The notes under the pieces are model-generated. The model made no database searches and was not told where the DNA came from. It saw only the letters and a program-made list of their open reading frames with translations. From Undibacterium_A arcticum (GTDB lineage Bacteria > Pseudomonadota > Gammaproteobacteria > Burkholderiales > Burkholderiaceae_D), in the NCBI RefSeq assembly GCF_042660705.1, contig NZ_JBHSUQ010000001.1: 64,000 nucleotides of DNA, one strand, 5' to 3'. How positions within the stretch are numbered: position 1 is the stretch's first letter; each line of letters begins with the position of its first letter. Below, in pieces: positions 46,045-56,237 of this stretch. A program made the position numbers and the translations under genes.

Positions 46045-47067
46045 ATGACGAAGAGAAGTGACAAGATGAGTGACAATAATCTTAGTAATAATGAATCGAA
46101 TCCCGCGCCAGGACTGCCGGCCGGCATCAGAAAAGACGGCTGGGAACGCGAGGTGCTCGAGAAACTGGTATTTGCCACGCTCAAGGAGCAGCGCGCACGC
46201 CGCCGATGGGGGATATTTTTCAAATTCGTGCTGCTGGCATTCATCGTGGTCGGCATCAAGCTGGCATTGAACTACAACAATGACAATATCGAGATCACCG
46301 GCACGCATACCGCGCTGGTCGAGATTAACGGTGAAATCGAAGACAGCGGCAGCGGTTCCTCCGCAAACGTGATTCCAGCATTGAATCGGGCCTTTGGTGA
46401 CAGCGGTTCGGTCGGCGTCGTGCTGCGGATCAATAGTCCGGGCGGCAGTCCGGTCCAGTCCGGCATGATCAACGATGAAATCACCCGCCTGCGCAAGGCC
46501 TATCCGCATAAGCCGTTATACGTCGTAGTCGATGAAATGTGCGCGTCCGGTGGCTATTACATCGCGGCGGCGGCAGAAAAAATCTACGTCAACAAGGCCA
46601 GCATCATCGGCTCGATCGGCGTGCTGATGGATGGCTTCGGTTTCACCGGCATCATGGACAAGGTCGGCATCGAGCGCCGCTTGCTGACCGCCGGCGCGAA
46701 CAAGGGCTTTCTGGATCCGTTCAGCCCGCAAAGCGCGAAACAGAAAGCGCACGCGCAGGAGATGCTGGATGAAATTCATCAACAATTTATCTCAGTGGTT
46801 CGTATCGGGCGCGGCAAACGTCTGATCGAGACGCCGGAAACCTTTTCTGGCCTGTTCTGGAGCGGCGCAAAAGCGATCGAGATGGGTTTGGCCGATGATT
46901 TCGGTACCGTCGACAGTGTCGCGCGCGATGTCTTCAAGGCTGAAGACATCGTTGATTACACCCAGCATGAAGGCCTGTCCGATCGCGTGCTGAAGAAATT
47001 CGGCGCGGCGATTGGCGCCGGTGCGGTGAAATCGGTGTGGCACGGTGCCAAACCGATCTTGCATTGA
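46045..47067 (+). CDS. S49-family signal peptide peptidase (SppA-like)
   Basis: A 340-residue, single-domain S49 serine peptidase anchored by an N-terminal membrane helix (IFFKFVLLAFIVVGIKLAL, about residues 56-74). The Ser-Lys dyad is visible: Ser168 in MCASGGYYI and Lys220 in GANKGFLDPF. INSPGGSPVQSG is the oxyanion-region motif. Such enzymes degrade signal peptides in the membrane. The start may be this ATG, which directly follows the Rieske stop, or the ATG at 46066. It ends the operon; the candidate RNA lies behind it. Confidence 0.9.
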   Translation: MTKRSDKMSDNNLSNNESNPAPGLPAGIRKDGWEREVLEKLVFATLKEQRARRRWGIFFKFVLLAFIVVGIKLALNYNNDNIEITGTHTALVEINGEIEDSGSGSSANVIPALNRAFGDSGSVGVVLRINSPGGSPVQSGMINDEITRLRKAYPHKPLYVVVDEMCASGGYYIAAAAEKIYVNKASIIGSIGVLMDGFGFTGIMDKVGIERRLLTAGANKGFLDPFSPQSAKQKAHAQEMLDEIHQQFISVVRIGRGKRLIETPETFSGLFWSGAKAIEMGLADDFGTVDSVARDVFKAEDIVDYTQHEGLSDRVLKKFGAAIGAGAVKSVWHGAKPILH

Positions 47068-47153
47068 AGACATGATCGCGCATGGCACATTTACCAGCAG
47101 GGGCGCATTAAAATAAGATGAGTTACTTCCAGTTACCGATGCCGAATATCCGC

Positions 47154-47181
47154 TTGCATGTTCTCCCCGGTGTTCTATATT
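47154..47181 (+). promoter_or_regulatory. Sigma-70-like promoter of the candidate RNA
   Basis: TTGCAT (47154-47159) and TATATT (47176-47181) are 16 bp apart. The predicted transcription start is near 47188, in a stretch without any gene. Confidence 0.5.
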
Positions 47182-47187
47182 GAATGC

Positions 47188-47430
47188 GTGATCGGCTAGT
47201 TTGAAAGGGGGCAGATATCGGCATCATGAAAAGCCCGCAAGACAGATTGAGCGTGGTGGTCTGCATCTAGTTGGTCAACGTTTTTAGATGCGGAGCTCGT
47301 ACTGGATTGAATGAATACAAGCAGTCAATGCTCCCGCGTAAGCGGCTGTGAGGAGATTCGGTTTCCTCGAAATTAGTGAAGAAGTAAAGGAACCCGAAAA
47401 CGGCAGCGCAACACTGCCGTTTTCATTTTA
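47188..47430 (+). ncRNA. Candidate structured non-coding RNA, about 240 nt
   Basis: The stretch between the sppA-like gene and the convergent hypothetical gene has a promoter-like pair, several hairpins and a terminator, but no coding frame beyond 14 codons. Hairpins: GCATCTA (47263-47269) with TAGATGC (47285-47291); GAGGA with TTCCTC around 47350-47368; and the terminator at 47397-47423. A further inverted repeat pairs GATGCCGAATATC (47138-47150) with GATATCGGCATC (47214-47225), spanning the promoter. No known RNA family is recognised; the length is near that of 6S RNA, but I cannot confirm it. Confidence 0.4.
47397..47430 (+). terminator. Intrinsic terminator
   Basis: AAAACGGCAG pairs with CTGCCGTTTT around CGCAACA, followed by CATTTTA. 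It ends the candidate RNA and may also serve the sppA-like operon. Confidence 0.8.
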
Positions 47431-47581
47431 TGGGTCCGCGATGATTCCCCCGGCCGTGCCTGTGATGAGCCGTGCCGTCCCCCATGTGATGTCAACCGAT
47501 GGTATGACGGCGTAAAGTTGGGCCGCTTGGCCATTGGTGTGCTGGAGCAGGTGTGCTGGAGCAGTTGGGCACTGCTCGCGA

Positions 47582-48262
47582 CTATGGCGTTGCTGGCGTC
47601 GGGCGTTTTTTATCGTTGATGCGGAAATGACTCTGCAGAAAATCGACCACATATAAATCCAGACTCGGTGTGCTGTGGGTCCAGACTTTGCCATGTTTAA
47701 CCAGGCGATTCAGTTTTTTCGACTTGATATTCATTCCCAGCACCGGTAGTTGCTGGCTATGATAGGCGGCGAGCTCGGCTGCAACCGAAGGTTCGTTATC
47801 AAAAAATAGCCATTCCTGCAAAAACTGCGATTGCATCTGTTCCAGTTCGTGTCGTACCGGCTCCGCCACCGGGCACCGGATTTCCACATTGCTCTTCGGG
47901 AAATCGGTAATCCAGTGCTCGCGCAAATCGTCTTCCACACTGCGGTGCAGGACCGTCGATTTGTTGGCGTAGTAATTCTCGATCATATAGTAGGCGGCCC
48001 AGACATGCTGGTCCTTGGCCTGCGCATACCAACCGAAGATATCGGCATTTGACGCGAGATAAAACATCGCCTCGACCGAGCCGGTGCCGGCCGTTGAAAA
48101 CGCTAGATGCGCCTTGGGTTGCATAACGTTCAATTCGCGAGTTGCGGGGTGGTTCAGACGAAGCAATTCACCGCCAATCCGGGTGGCGTCATCGCTGCGA
48201 CAGGGAAACGTTGTTGCCGGAAACTGACCATCTCCCAGCAGCCAACGTTCATCGTCCAACAT
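47582..48262 (-). CDS. Hypothetical protein, 226 residues
   Basis: I do not recognise this protein. It is probably soluble; no signal peptide or membrane helix is visible. It is rich in aromatic residues and His, with blocks such as WAAYYMIENYYANKS, EWLFFDNEPSVAAELAAYH and LDLYVVDFLQSHFRIND. The start ATG is at 48262 (a TTG precedes it) without a strong ribosome-binding site. It is convergent with the candidate RNA and 168 bp downstream of the phosphoribosyltransferase gene on the same strand. Confidence 0.6.
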   Translation of the reverse strand: MLDDERWLLGDGQFPATTFPCRSDDATRIGGELLRLNHPATRELNVMQPKAHLAFSTAGTGSVEAMFYLASNADIFGWYAQAKDQHVWAAYYMIENYYANKSTVLHRSVEDDLREHWITDFPKSNVEIRCPVAEPVRHELEQMQSQFLQEWLFFDNEPSVAAELAAYHSQQLPVLGMNIKSKKLNRLVKHGKVWTHSTPSLDLYVVDFLQSHFRINDKKRPTPATP

Positions 48263-48430
48263 CAACTGATCGCCATGTTTTATAGATCGTTATACAACGG
48301 GATGGTTCATGGAAAAGATGCTTTGTGATCATTGGGCTGGCGCCTTCTGGTATGCATCACGCGACCGGTGATGAAGGCCGCGCCGTTGCACATGGGCACC
48401 CTCTCGCGACGGATCAACCGACGCCGCCGA

Positions 48431-49081
48431 TCATCCAGCGCCGTTGCCGGCCGCCAGAATTTGTATCACCGCATCGTCGCTGACTTGCGGGAAATCGCGA
48501 TAGAACTGCCCAACCGCGTTGAAATTGGCCGATGCCAGCAGGCAAACTACGTCGTCGGCCAGTGGCCTGATGATGTCCAAGCTTTCGATCGATGCAACCG
48601 GCACCGCGCAGATCAGCGTGGCGGGCTGTCGGGCGCGTACTGCATGCAGGGCGGCGACCATGGTGGCGCCGGTGGCCAGACCATCGTCGACCACGATCAC
48701 GACGCGACCGGCCGGATCCGCCGGCGGCTTGAACGGTCGAAATAGCGCACGCTTTTTCTGCAGTGCCGCCAGCTGTTGCCGTTGTTCGTGTTCGAGATGT
48801 GCACTGGCGATCTCCGCCGCCTCCGCAAAGGGTGACAGGTACACCCAGCCGGTCTCATCGATCGAGCCGATCGCATATTCGCTGTTGAGGGGAGCGCCGA
48901 GCTTATGCACCAGCACAATGTCGAGTTCACCACCCAGGCGCGCAGCGATGATCTGCGCCATCGGCACCGCGCCGCGCGGGATGGCGAGCACCAGGGGGTT
49001 CCTGTCTCGATATTGCAGGAGTTCAGTCGCCAGCAGTTGCGCAGCCTGTGCGCGGTCGGCGAAAGTGGCGGTCGCTTTCAT
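48431..49081 (-). CDS. Phosphoribosyltransferase-family protein
   Basis: A 216-residue type I PRTase fold. The PRPP-binding motif is VVIVVDDGLATGATM, and the N-terminal part reads VLAIPRGAVPMAQIIAARLG as in the family often fused to or found with dienelactone hydrolases. The substrate is not predicted; many of these proteins are poorly characterised. A -10-like TATACT (minus strand, 49163-49168) lies upstream with a poor -35. Confidence 0.85.
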   Translation of the reverse strand: MKATATFADRAQAAQLLATELLQYRDRNPLVLAIPRGAVPMAQIIAARLGGELDIVLVHKLGAPLNSEYAIGSIDETGWVYLSPFAEAAEIASAHLEHEQRQQLAALQKKRALFRPFKPPADPAGRVVIVVDDGLATGATMVAALHAVRARQPATLICAVPVASIESLDIIRPLADDVVCLLASANFNAVGQFYRDFPQVSDDAVIQILAAGNGAG

Positions 49082-49234
49082 GGGGGCCAGTTGGAGGATT
49101 CATCGTCGCGATGGCACCCCATGCGTTGGGGACATCGGGTCGATTGCCACGGCGAGTGATTAAGTATAGTGTGTCGCCGTCGATAGCAATTGACGGTCCT
49201 CAAAAATCGGTAGCGGCCCGTGTGGCCAACACGC

Positions 49235-51171
49235 CTAGAGCGGAATGGTGATTTCGATCAGGGTGCCATGACCCAGTTCGCCGGTGATCGAAAGTTCGCC
49301 CTGCATTGCGCGTACCCGCTCGCGCATGCCGACCAGGCCGAACGAGCGTTCCTTGTGCAGCTCGGCGTGGGCGATGCCGCGCCCGTCGTCCTGGATACTG
49401 ATCACCAGGAAGCCCTTGTGGCGGGCCAGCTTCAGCGTCACTTTACTCGCCTGCGCATGGCGCACGATGTTGGTCAGCGATTCCTGGATAATGCGAAAGA
49501 TAGCAGTACTGCGTGCATCGTCGAGCGCCAGCGCTGCTTCATTGGCGACCAGGCGGCAGTCGATGCCGTGTCGCGCGATGAATTCCTTGCGCAGCGATTC
49601 GAGTGCGAAATACAGACCGCCTTCATCCAGCGCGCGGGGCCGCAAATCGGTGGCGATACGTCGGAGTGAGGTGATCGAGGTGACCAGCAATTTGTCCATG
49701 CTCCCGAGCAACTGCTCGGAGCGGGAGGTCTGGACCGGTTGCTGTTGCAGCAGCGACAGATCCATCCGCATCGCAGCCAGCAACTGACCCAGATCGTCGT
49801 GCAAGTCGCGCGCAATGTGTTTGCGCTCTTCCTCGCGCACCGCATTGAGTGCAATCGCAAACTGGCTCAGCTCCTTATGCGATTGCGCCATCTGCTCCTG
49901 AATCTGCCTGCGCTCGGTAATATCGCGCAAAATCACGGTGTAGATCCGGTCGTCGTTGACCATCATGCTGGAAATCGAACCTTCCAGCGGAAATTCCTCG
50001 CCATTGGATTTCACGCCGATCACGGCATGGTCGGTGGCGCGCCGGCCGGTCATGCGTATCGAAATTTCATTATTTCCCGGATAACTATGATGCTCATCTG
50101 GCGCAGTGCGCTCTTGCTGTGGTAGGTAGTCTTCCAGCGACTTGCCTTGCATTTCTTCAACCGTAGTGCGGAACATCGCGGCCGCCGCTGCATTGGCCTG
50201 GACAATTTTTTGTGATTCGTCGGTCGAAATGATTGCGTCGTTGGCGTTCTCAATGATGCCGGTCATCCGCATCTGACTCTGATCGATGCCCGAGCTGGTC
50301 TCTTCCATCTGTTGCAGCAGCGCGGTCTGAGCCGCATATGGGGTATGCAGACCGATGGTCAGCGTCGCGCGGCACAGCGACAGCGCAGCGATCGCCATGC
50401 ACAGCTGCGCCAGCACGTTGAACATATTCATCGCCGGCTCGATGGTCGTGCTGGCGACGAAATACAGCGCCGAAAATGCCATCGCGGCCGCAGCGATCAA
50501 GGCGTTGAAATGCAGCGTGGTGCGGTCCGATGTCGCCTGCTCGCTGGTCTGCATCGTCGTGCGCAACTGCCGGTACAGCAATACGCCCGTGACCGCATTG
50601 ACTGCGGCGATCGCATATTCGACGTTCAGATACAGCGTGGTCGGTCCCCGACCAACAATCAACAACGGCGGCAGCAGGTCGGCATGACGAAATCAGACTC
50701 GCGACAACGCCCACCGTGACCACGGCGAGTGTCAGCGCCGCGGTCGCAGCGCGCCGGCGGACGCGGCTATTGAAGGGAAGCAGGGCGATCATCAGCAGCG
50801 ACTTGGCGGCAACGGCACGCGCGAACAGGCTTAAATATCTATCCCGCGACAGGTTGGCCGGTGTATTGATATCGAACAGGCCTTGTACGCTCATCATGTG
50901 CAAGGCGTCCAGCAGCGCGATGCATAGGGCGGCAATTGCCAGCACCACCATACCCTGCTTGCGGTTCTCGCCCAATGCATTCCAGCCAAGGACAAACCAC
51001 GCCGAACATGGCGATGGCGCCGGTTTCCAGCAGTTCGCTCAGTACGGGCACACCGCCATTCAGGCGGTGGTCGGTAAATTCTGCGCCCAACCCGCTGGCC
51101 GCAAAAAACAGCAGGAGAACGCCAAGAATCGCGCGCGCGTGATCAAGCTTGTATGGGGTGGCCAATTTCAT
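49235..51171 (-). CDS. Membrane sensor histidine kinase, MASE3-like + PAS + HisKA_3 (two frameshifts as read)
   Basis: The C-terminal 476 residues are clear: a PAS domain, HisKA_3 with phospho-accepting His in ARDLHDDLGQ, and HATPase_c with DDGRGIA and FGLVGMRERVRAM. The N-terminal part is an array of membrane helices; LLDALHMMSVQGLFD resembles the MASE3 sensor. The frame breaks near 50990 (after MFGVV, resuming VLGWNALGENRKQG) and near 50690 (after VVASLIS, resuming HADLLPPLLIVGRGP). The start at 51171 reads MKLATPYKLDHARAIL. Repaired length is about 645 residues. HisKA_3 kinases normally pair with NarL-type regulators, but the neighbour is a LytTR regulator with its own kinase, so this one is an orphan here. 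Confidence 0.83.
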
Positions 51172-51380
51172 ACCCTCATCATAGCGAACCTGCGCCGATG
51201 TGGGTTGCAGGCGGGTAATCAACTGTGCAAATTGATACGCAAGCAGGCTCGGTAGCTGCCAGTATCATTGCCACGCGAGCATGGTACTAATTTTATACTG
51301 ATGGGTGTATTTTTGTATCGGCAATGATACTGGGGGGGAGGGGACGATATTTGACGCATACTCCCTAAAAAATGCCATTA

Positions 51381-52145
51381 TCACATTTGCTTGAACAGGT
51401 GCACAAAGCTGCGGCTGACTTCCAGCTTTTCGGAATGACCTTTCACCATCACCAGATGCCGGCCGCGCAGATCGCGCGTGACGCCCTCGATGGCGTTGAC
51501 GTTGACCAGCGTCGCGCGATGAATCTGCCAGAACAGTGCCGGGTCGAGCTCTTCGGCCAAGTCGCGTACCGGTTTGCGGATCAGCGCCTCGTAGCGTGCA
51601 GTCCGGACGCAGGTGTATTTTTCATCCGACTGGAAAAACAGAATTTCTTCCACCGGAATCAGGCGTAACTCCTGGCCGATACTGGCTTGTATCCATTGCA
51701 GATAGCTCGGTTTGGCCGCGATCCCCATCTGCTGCGCCAGTCGTGACAGCATGGCGCTCATGTCGGTCGGCGCCGCATGCAGGCGCGACTTCAGCCGCTC
51801 CACCGTCATCCGCAGGCGATTCGGCTCCGCCGGTTTCAGCACATAATCGACCGCGCCCTGTTCAAACGCCTCGACCGCATACTGGTCGTACGCGGTGACG
51901 AAGACGATATGACTCTGTGTGCCGATCACCTTGGCCGCTTCGAGACCGGTCTTGCCCGGCATCCGGATATCGAGGAAGGTGAAATCGGGTTTGTGCCGTT
52001 GTACCAGTTCAATTGCTTCGTCGCCGTTTTTCGCTTCACCGACGATCTCGAGTTCAGGCCACGCCTGCTTAAGGCGTAGTTGCATCTGCTCGCGCATCAG
52101 GCGTTCATCGTCGGCAATAATGGCGGTCGGCATGGGCATAGGCAT
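51381..52145 (-). CDS. LytTR-family response regulator
   Basis: A 254-residue regulator with a receiver domain (about 7-125: ADDERLMREQ, phospho-acceptor Asp in FLDIRMPG, LKPAE) and a C-terminal LytTR DNA-binding domain (about 150-250: EEILFFQSDEKYTCVRT, FWQIHRATLVNVNAI). The start repeats MPMPMP, so three ATG codons are possible. It belongs to the LytS-type kinase encoded 152 bp upstream on the same strand, with a terminator-like hairpin between them. Confidence 0.92.
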   Translation of the reverse strand: MPMPMPTAIIADDERLMREQMQLRLKQAWPELEIVGEAKNGDEAIELVQRHKPDFTFLDIRMPGKTGLEAAKVIGTQSHIVFVTAYDQYAVEAFEQGAVDYVLKPAEPNRLRMTVERLKSRLHAAPTDMSAMLSRLAQQMGIAAKPSYLQWIQASIGQELRLIPVEEILFFQSDEKYTCVRTARYEALIRKPVRDLAEELDPALFWQIHRATLVNVNAIEGVTRDLRGRHLVMVKGHSEKLEVSRSFVHLFKQM

Positions 52146-52171
52146 CGGCTCCGGGGTGTCTTATTGTATGC

Positions 52172-52203
52172 AAAAAGGGCTTGCCATTCAGAATGACAAG
52201 CCC
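52172..52203 (-). terminator. Terminator/attenuator between the LytS-type kinase and LytTR regulator
   Basis: On the minus strand GGGCTTG-T-CATT pairs with AATG-G-CAAGCCC, followed by TTTTTG. It lies between two genes that should be coexpressed, so it may lower regulator expression relative to kinase, or the regulator has its own promoter. Confidence 0.7.
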
Positions 52204-52263
52204 AAACGGATGCACCATTATCTACTACTTGCCGTGACTTGCTGGCGAATCCGCACCCAAATT

Positions 52264-52311
52264 AATTGGCTACTTGATTGCCTACCTAATTGGCTACTTA
52301 ATTGGCCAATT
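52264..52311. repeat. 12-bp tandem repeat at the 3' end of the kinase gene
   Basis: Four 12-bp units related to AATTGGCTACTT run across the stop codon of the LytS-type kinase gene (stop at 52298-52300). Units 1 and 3 are identical; the others differ by three or more bases. Confidence 0.7.
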
Positions 52312-53753
52312 GGTAAGGCACTTCGATCGTCGCGCAGACCCCCGATGGCGTGTTCGGCGTGATGATCAGCTGCGCCTGTGCGCCATGTAGCAGCTTGAGC
52401 CGGTCGCGGATGCTTTGCAGGCCCAGGCCGGTGCTATCGCTCGGCACGGCGCCAAAGCCGAGGCCATCGTCGGTGACGGACACCCGCAGCTTGTTGTGCG
52501 CCACTTCGGCCATGACTTTCAGGGTGCCACCCTCGGCCTTGCATTCGAGGCCATGCTTGATCGCATTTTCGACCAGCGACTGCAGCATCATCGGCGGGAA
52601 GGCGGCGCTGCGTAAGCCATCGGGAACCTGGAAATCGACCACCAGGCGTTCTTCCATTCGCATCTTCAGCAAGTCCAGATAGGCCCGCACGATGTCAGCT
52701 TCGCGTCCCAGATTGGTGACCAGCGCGGTCTCCCGCATCTGCGGCAGGACCGCCCGCAGATACTGGATCAGGCGTTTTTGCATGGCCGAGGCGCGCGGTG
52801 GATCAGTCTCGATCAGATGTTCGACCGAGGCCAGCGTGTTGAACAGAAAATGCGGCTCGACCTGCGCCTGCATCATCTGCATCTTGGCTTCGGATACCTG
52901 ACGCTGCAGGTTGGCGTGCTCGGCGTCGGCGCTGGCGGCTCTGGCCTGGGCTTCGGCGCGTTTCTTGCCGCCCATCAGGACCTTGGTGCCGAACAGGGCC
53001 AGCAGCAGCAGCAATACGAAATTCATGAACCATTCGGATGACTGTTCCTGATAGTTGGCCATTTGCTCGTTGGCCTTGTCGGTCGCGACTTCATCGATCG
53101 CGTCGCTCACTTCCTGTGCCACGTCCGGCGGCAGTGCGATATGGATCCCGCCCGGACCTGAGGCGTTGTGCGAGCCCGGTTGGATCGCGGGCAGCGTGAT
53201 GCGGATCCCGTTCTGGTCGATGATGGCTGAGCCTGGGGTGGAGGTGGCCGCAGCGCTCGCCGGCGTCGCATCGGAAGTCGCTGGCGCACGGGTCGGCCCG
53301 GATATTGCAGGTGGTGCTGGCGCGGCAGGCGCCGCGGGCAGTCCCGGTGTCGTCTTCGCATGGTCGGCGCGGTTGTCGCTATTGTCGACGCCGTCATCGC
53401 TGTCGCCGGCATTCGATCCTTTCTTCAGGATATGAATGCCGCTTTGATCGATCCGCACATTGGTATCGTCGCCGATATCCACCGAGGCGGGACCGTTGTG
53501 GTGCCTGTTTCTTGATCATCTCGGGGTGCCGGTTGGGCTTGAACAGGCTCTCCTGAACGATACCGCCGATGATCATCGTCACAATCGCGAACACGATGAA
53601 CTTTTTCCATGACAAGTTAGTCACCCAGGTCGCCGTGACGTCGAAACCCTGTTTCAGTTGGGCGATGATGATCGAGAGAGTGGGCTGCATTTTGGCGAGC
53701 GTTTTGGCAAATAAAGTCGAATTGATCATGTGGAACACCCGGTTGCGCGGCAT
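52298..53753 (-). CDS. LytS-type sensor histidine kinase (frameshifted as read)
   Basis: The C-terminal part (about 210 residues) is a his_kinase domain with VEPHFLFNTLASVEHLIE and HATPase_c (ENAIKHGL, TDDGLGFG, GLGLQSIRDRL), as in LytS/YehU kinases. A membrane helix (WFMNFVLLLLLALFGTKVLM) precedes it; another (FIVFAIVTMIIGGIV) is near the N-terminus, so a periplasmic Ala/Pro/Thr-rich loop of about 150 residues lies between. The frame breaks near 53505-53515, between MIKKQ and NGPASVDIGDD. The start is 53753 or the later ATG at 53729. With the LytTR gene it forms one two-component system. Confidence 0.88.
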
Positions 53754-54122
53754 CTTAGCCTAGTTTGCCGCTGGGTTGAGCGTGACTTTGACTACGGGAT
53801 ACGATAGCGTCAGGCGCGTGATTAGTTTGTCGCATGTAATCACTGTAAGGAAATGGCCACTGAAGTGCCAACGGAATGCGACAGTCTGCAGGTTTGCTGG
53901 GATAGGCTTCAGAATGGGACGCTGGGCCGCAGTCGGCCTGACGTGGTTTGCTGCGTGAGCAAACACTGACTCCAGACGCCGCCGCGGCGTCGGCGCACCA
54001 GTGGCGCCGGAGTCTCGGCGCAATTCGGATGGGCCGCGACTGGGCAAGACTATTGTTGCGCCTTGGATCAGACGTCGAGTTAAATTAATACTGGATGGTG
54101 TATTAATAACATCGCAATAAAA
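53754..54122. other. 369-bp intergenic region with a small hairpin
   Basis: I see no supported gene. A short perfect hairpin GTTTGCT-GCGTG-AGCAAAC is at 53946-53964, without a T run. The promoter of the LytS-type kinase gene must lie here. Confidence 0.4.
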
Positions 54123-55956
54123 TCATGGGTGATAGGCTGATTTTTCGTCATACTCCCTAAAATATGTAAAATTCAGATGCTTGCGCGCAGCATTTTCGGT
54201 TGTGTCGTGCGGGGGCGGCGCGATGCAACCGGTCAGCGCGCCGCCGCCTTGCGTCCTTTTTTTGGAATCGAACATCCGGCTGTCCGCCACTTTCATTAAT
54301 GTGTCGGCGTCCCTGCCATCCTGCGGGAACATGGCCCAGCCAATCGATACGCCCACATTGACGATGTGCTGCTGCAAGGCCATCGGCGCTTCGACGATGC
54401 TGCGAATCTTCTCTTCGGCTGCGGTGACGTCGCTGAACGCGCCGGCATCTTTGAGCAATATCACGAATTCGTCGCCGCCATAACGGGCCACCACGTCGGT
54501 GGTGCGTACTGCAGTCTTCAGGCGCGCCGCAACGGTGATCAGGAATTGATCGCCGGCGTCATGACCGTAACGGTCGTTGATGCTCTTGAACTCGTCCAAG
54601 TCGATGAACAGCAGCGCAAACTGGGGCTTTTCCAGCGGGTCCTGATTGGCCCGACGCTTCAGGAAGCGGATCTGGGCCAGCAGCGATTCGCGGTTGAATA
54701 CCGCCGTCAGCTTGTCGATCCGCAGGTTGTGTTCCATCTCGTTGAAGGTCCGGGCGAGCTGTCCAATTTCGTCTTCGCGGTTGATTTGAGCTGGGACACA
54801 GGATCGCCGTTGCCGATTCTTTTGGCCGCGTTGGTCAGTTTGCGAATGTCGCGCAGAATCCGGTTTAGGGTGGTCAGGCCGACCAGCAGCGCCAGTACCA
54901 CACAGATGCTGGCAATCATCAGGCTGTTATAGAGGCTGCTCGTGACCCGGCTCATGAAGTCCGAGCGCGGTACTGCCACCACGGTGATCCAGTCGAGCCC
55001 ATATTTATCGCCCAGCAGGGACGCCGCGACGGCTACCGTGCCGTAGCCGGTGGCGCTAGGATATTCCCCGGTCAATGGCGTATCCAGATCCTTGTTATTG
55101 TTTTTCCACTCCAGCACCTTGGCATACGACTCGGTGATCAGCTTCGATTGCATATCGCCTGCCATCATCAGCGCCGGCTTGCCGCCCACCATCTTGAACG
55201 GCACTTCATTGCACGACGTTGCCACCATGTTGCCTTTGCCATCGATTACGAAGGCGACGCCGTTCTTGCTGATGGTCAGGCCGCGCAAAAAAAATCGGTC
55301 AGCACCTGCAACGTGATATCGGTGGCCATCACGCCGGCCAGTTTATGGTCGGAACGCCGCATCGATTTGGATAGCGTGATGGTCGGATAGTATTTGGTGA
55401 AGTTGTTGTAGATCGGCGACCAGACCGCCTTGTCCTGGCTGGCCGCGATGCCGTACCACGGGCGCACGCGCGGATCGTAATCTTCCGCCCGTATTAGCTT
55501 GGCGCGATCGCCGGGTTTCTGGACCGCGTAGACTTCACGTTGCCTGGCGCCGGGTTTGCGCAAAAAGAGTTGGACCGTATCGTTGCTGATCCGATAGACG
55601 CCGATGAAGCGGCCATCTTCGCCGCCATAGTAGACATAATTGTTAACGGCCATGAACAGGCCGCTGGCATCCCAGAACCGTTGTTCCAGCGATTCGAGAT
55701 TGTCGGAAAATGGTTGCTCGACAGGTACCGACTTGGGATCGGGCGCGACCGAGTGCAGCGCGATAAAGGCGCCGGTCAGATGATGTTCTGTGGCCGTGTT
55801 GATCCGGTTGACCATGTCGACCAGGACCCGCTGCGCCAGCGTATTGACCGCATCTTCACCGGCGCGGAACGACAGCCAGCCGATGCTGGTCGATACGAAG
55901 ATCACAAGGACAACAAACGGCACAATTAACTGTTGCCGCAGTGAAAATTTGCGCAT
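54123..55956 (-). CDS. Cache-HAMP-GGDEF diguanylate cyclase (two frameshifts as read)
   Basis: Three frames in series give one membrane diguanylate cyclase. The N-terminus (55956: MRKFSLRQQLIVPFVVLVIF) is a membrane helix, followed by a large periplasmic dCache sensor (PRVRPWYGIAASQ, YYPTITLSKSM), a second helix (SLMIASICVVLALLVGL), a HAMP domain and GGDEF with DLDEFKSINDRYGH and active-site GGDEF. The frame shifts at a run of eight A (55287-55294) and near 54790-54797, where HAMP resumes as NREDEIGQLARTFNEMEHNL. The C-terminus has an Ala/Pro-rich tail, and the last codons run through an ATACTCC motif (54150-54156). Repaired length is about 610 residues. Confidence 0.85.
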
Positions 55957-56237
55957 CCACTTCCCCTGTACGTCCGGCACGTTAATTACTTGACCACAAT
56001 TATATTATGGTCTTTACGGCAAGCGAAAATAATTGCGATATTGCCAAGCACAACAAAGCATCGGAATTGAACGACTGATAGTACCGACAGATTCAGTCCC
56101 AATGCAATGGAAAGTTGCTAAAATGCATGACGCCGCCGCATGCCTGGCAACACCCATTTCAGGTCTTCCCGGCGCGCATCTGACCGGCCACCTCGGTCAG
56201 CTAGCCCCTTGGTTTATCAACACCAACTTATGGAATC

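Noticed and set aside
53760..54047. A 95-codon minus-strand frame
   Set aside because: No family or ribosome-binding site, and a Pro/Arg-rich start typical of random GC-rich sequence.
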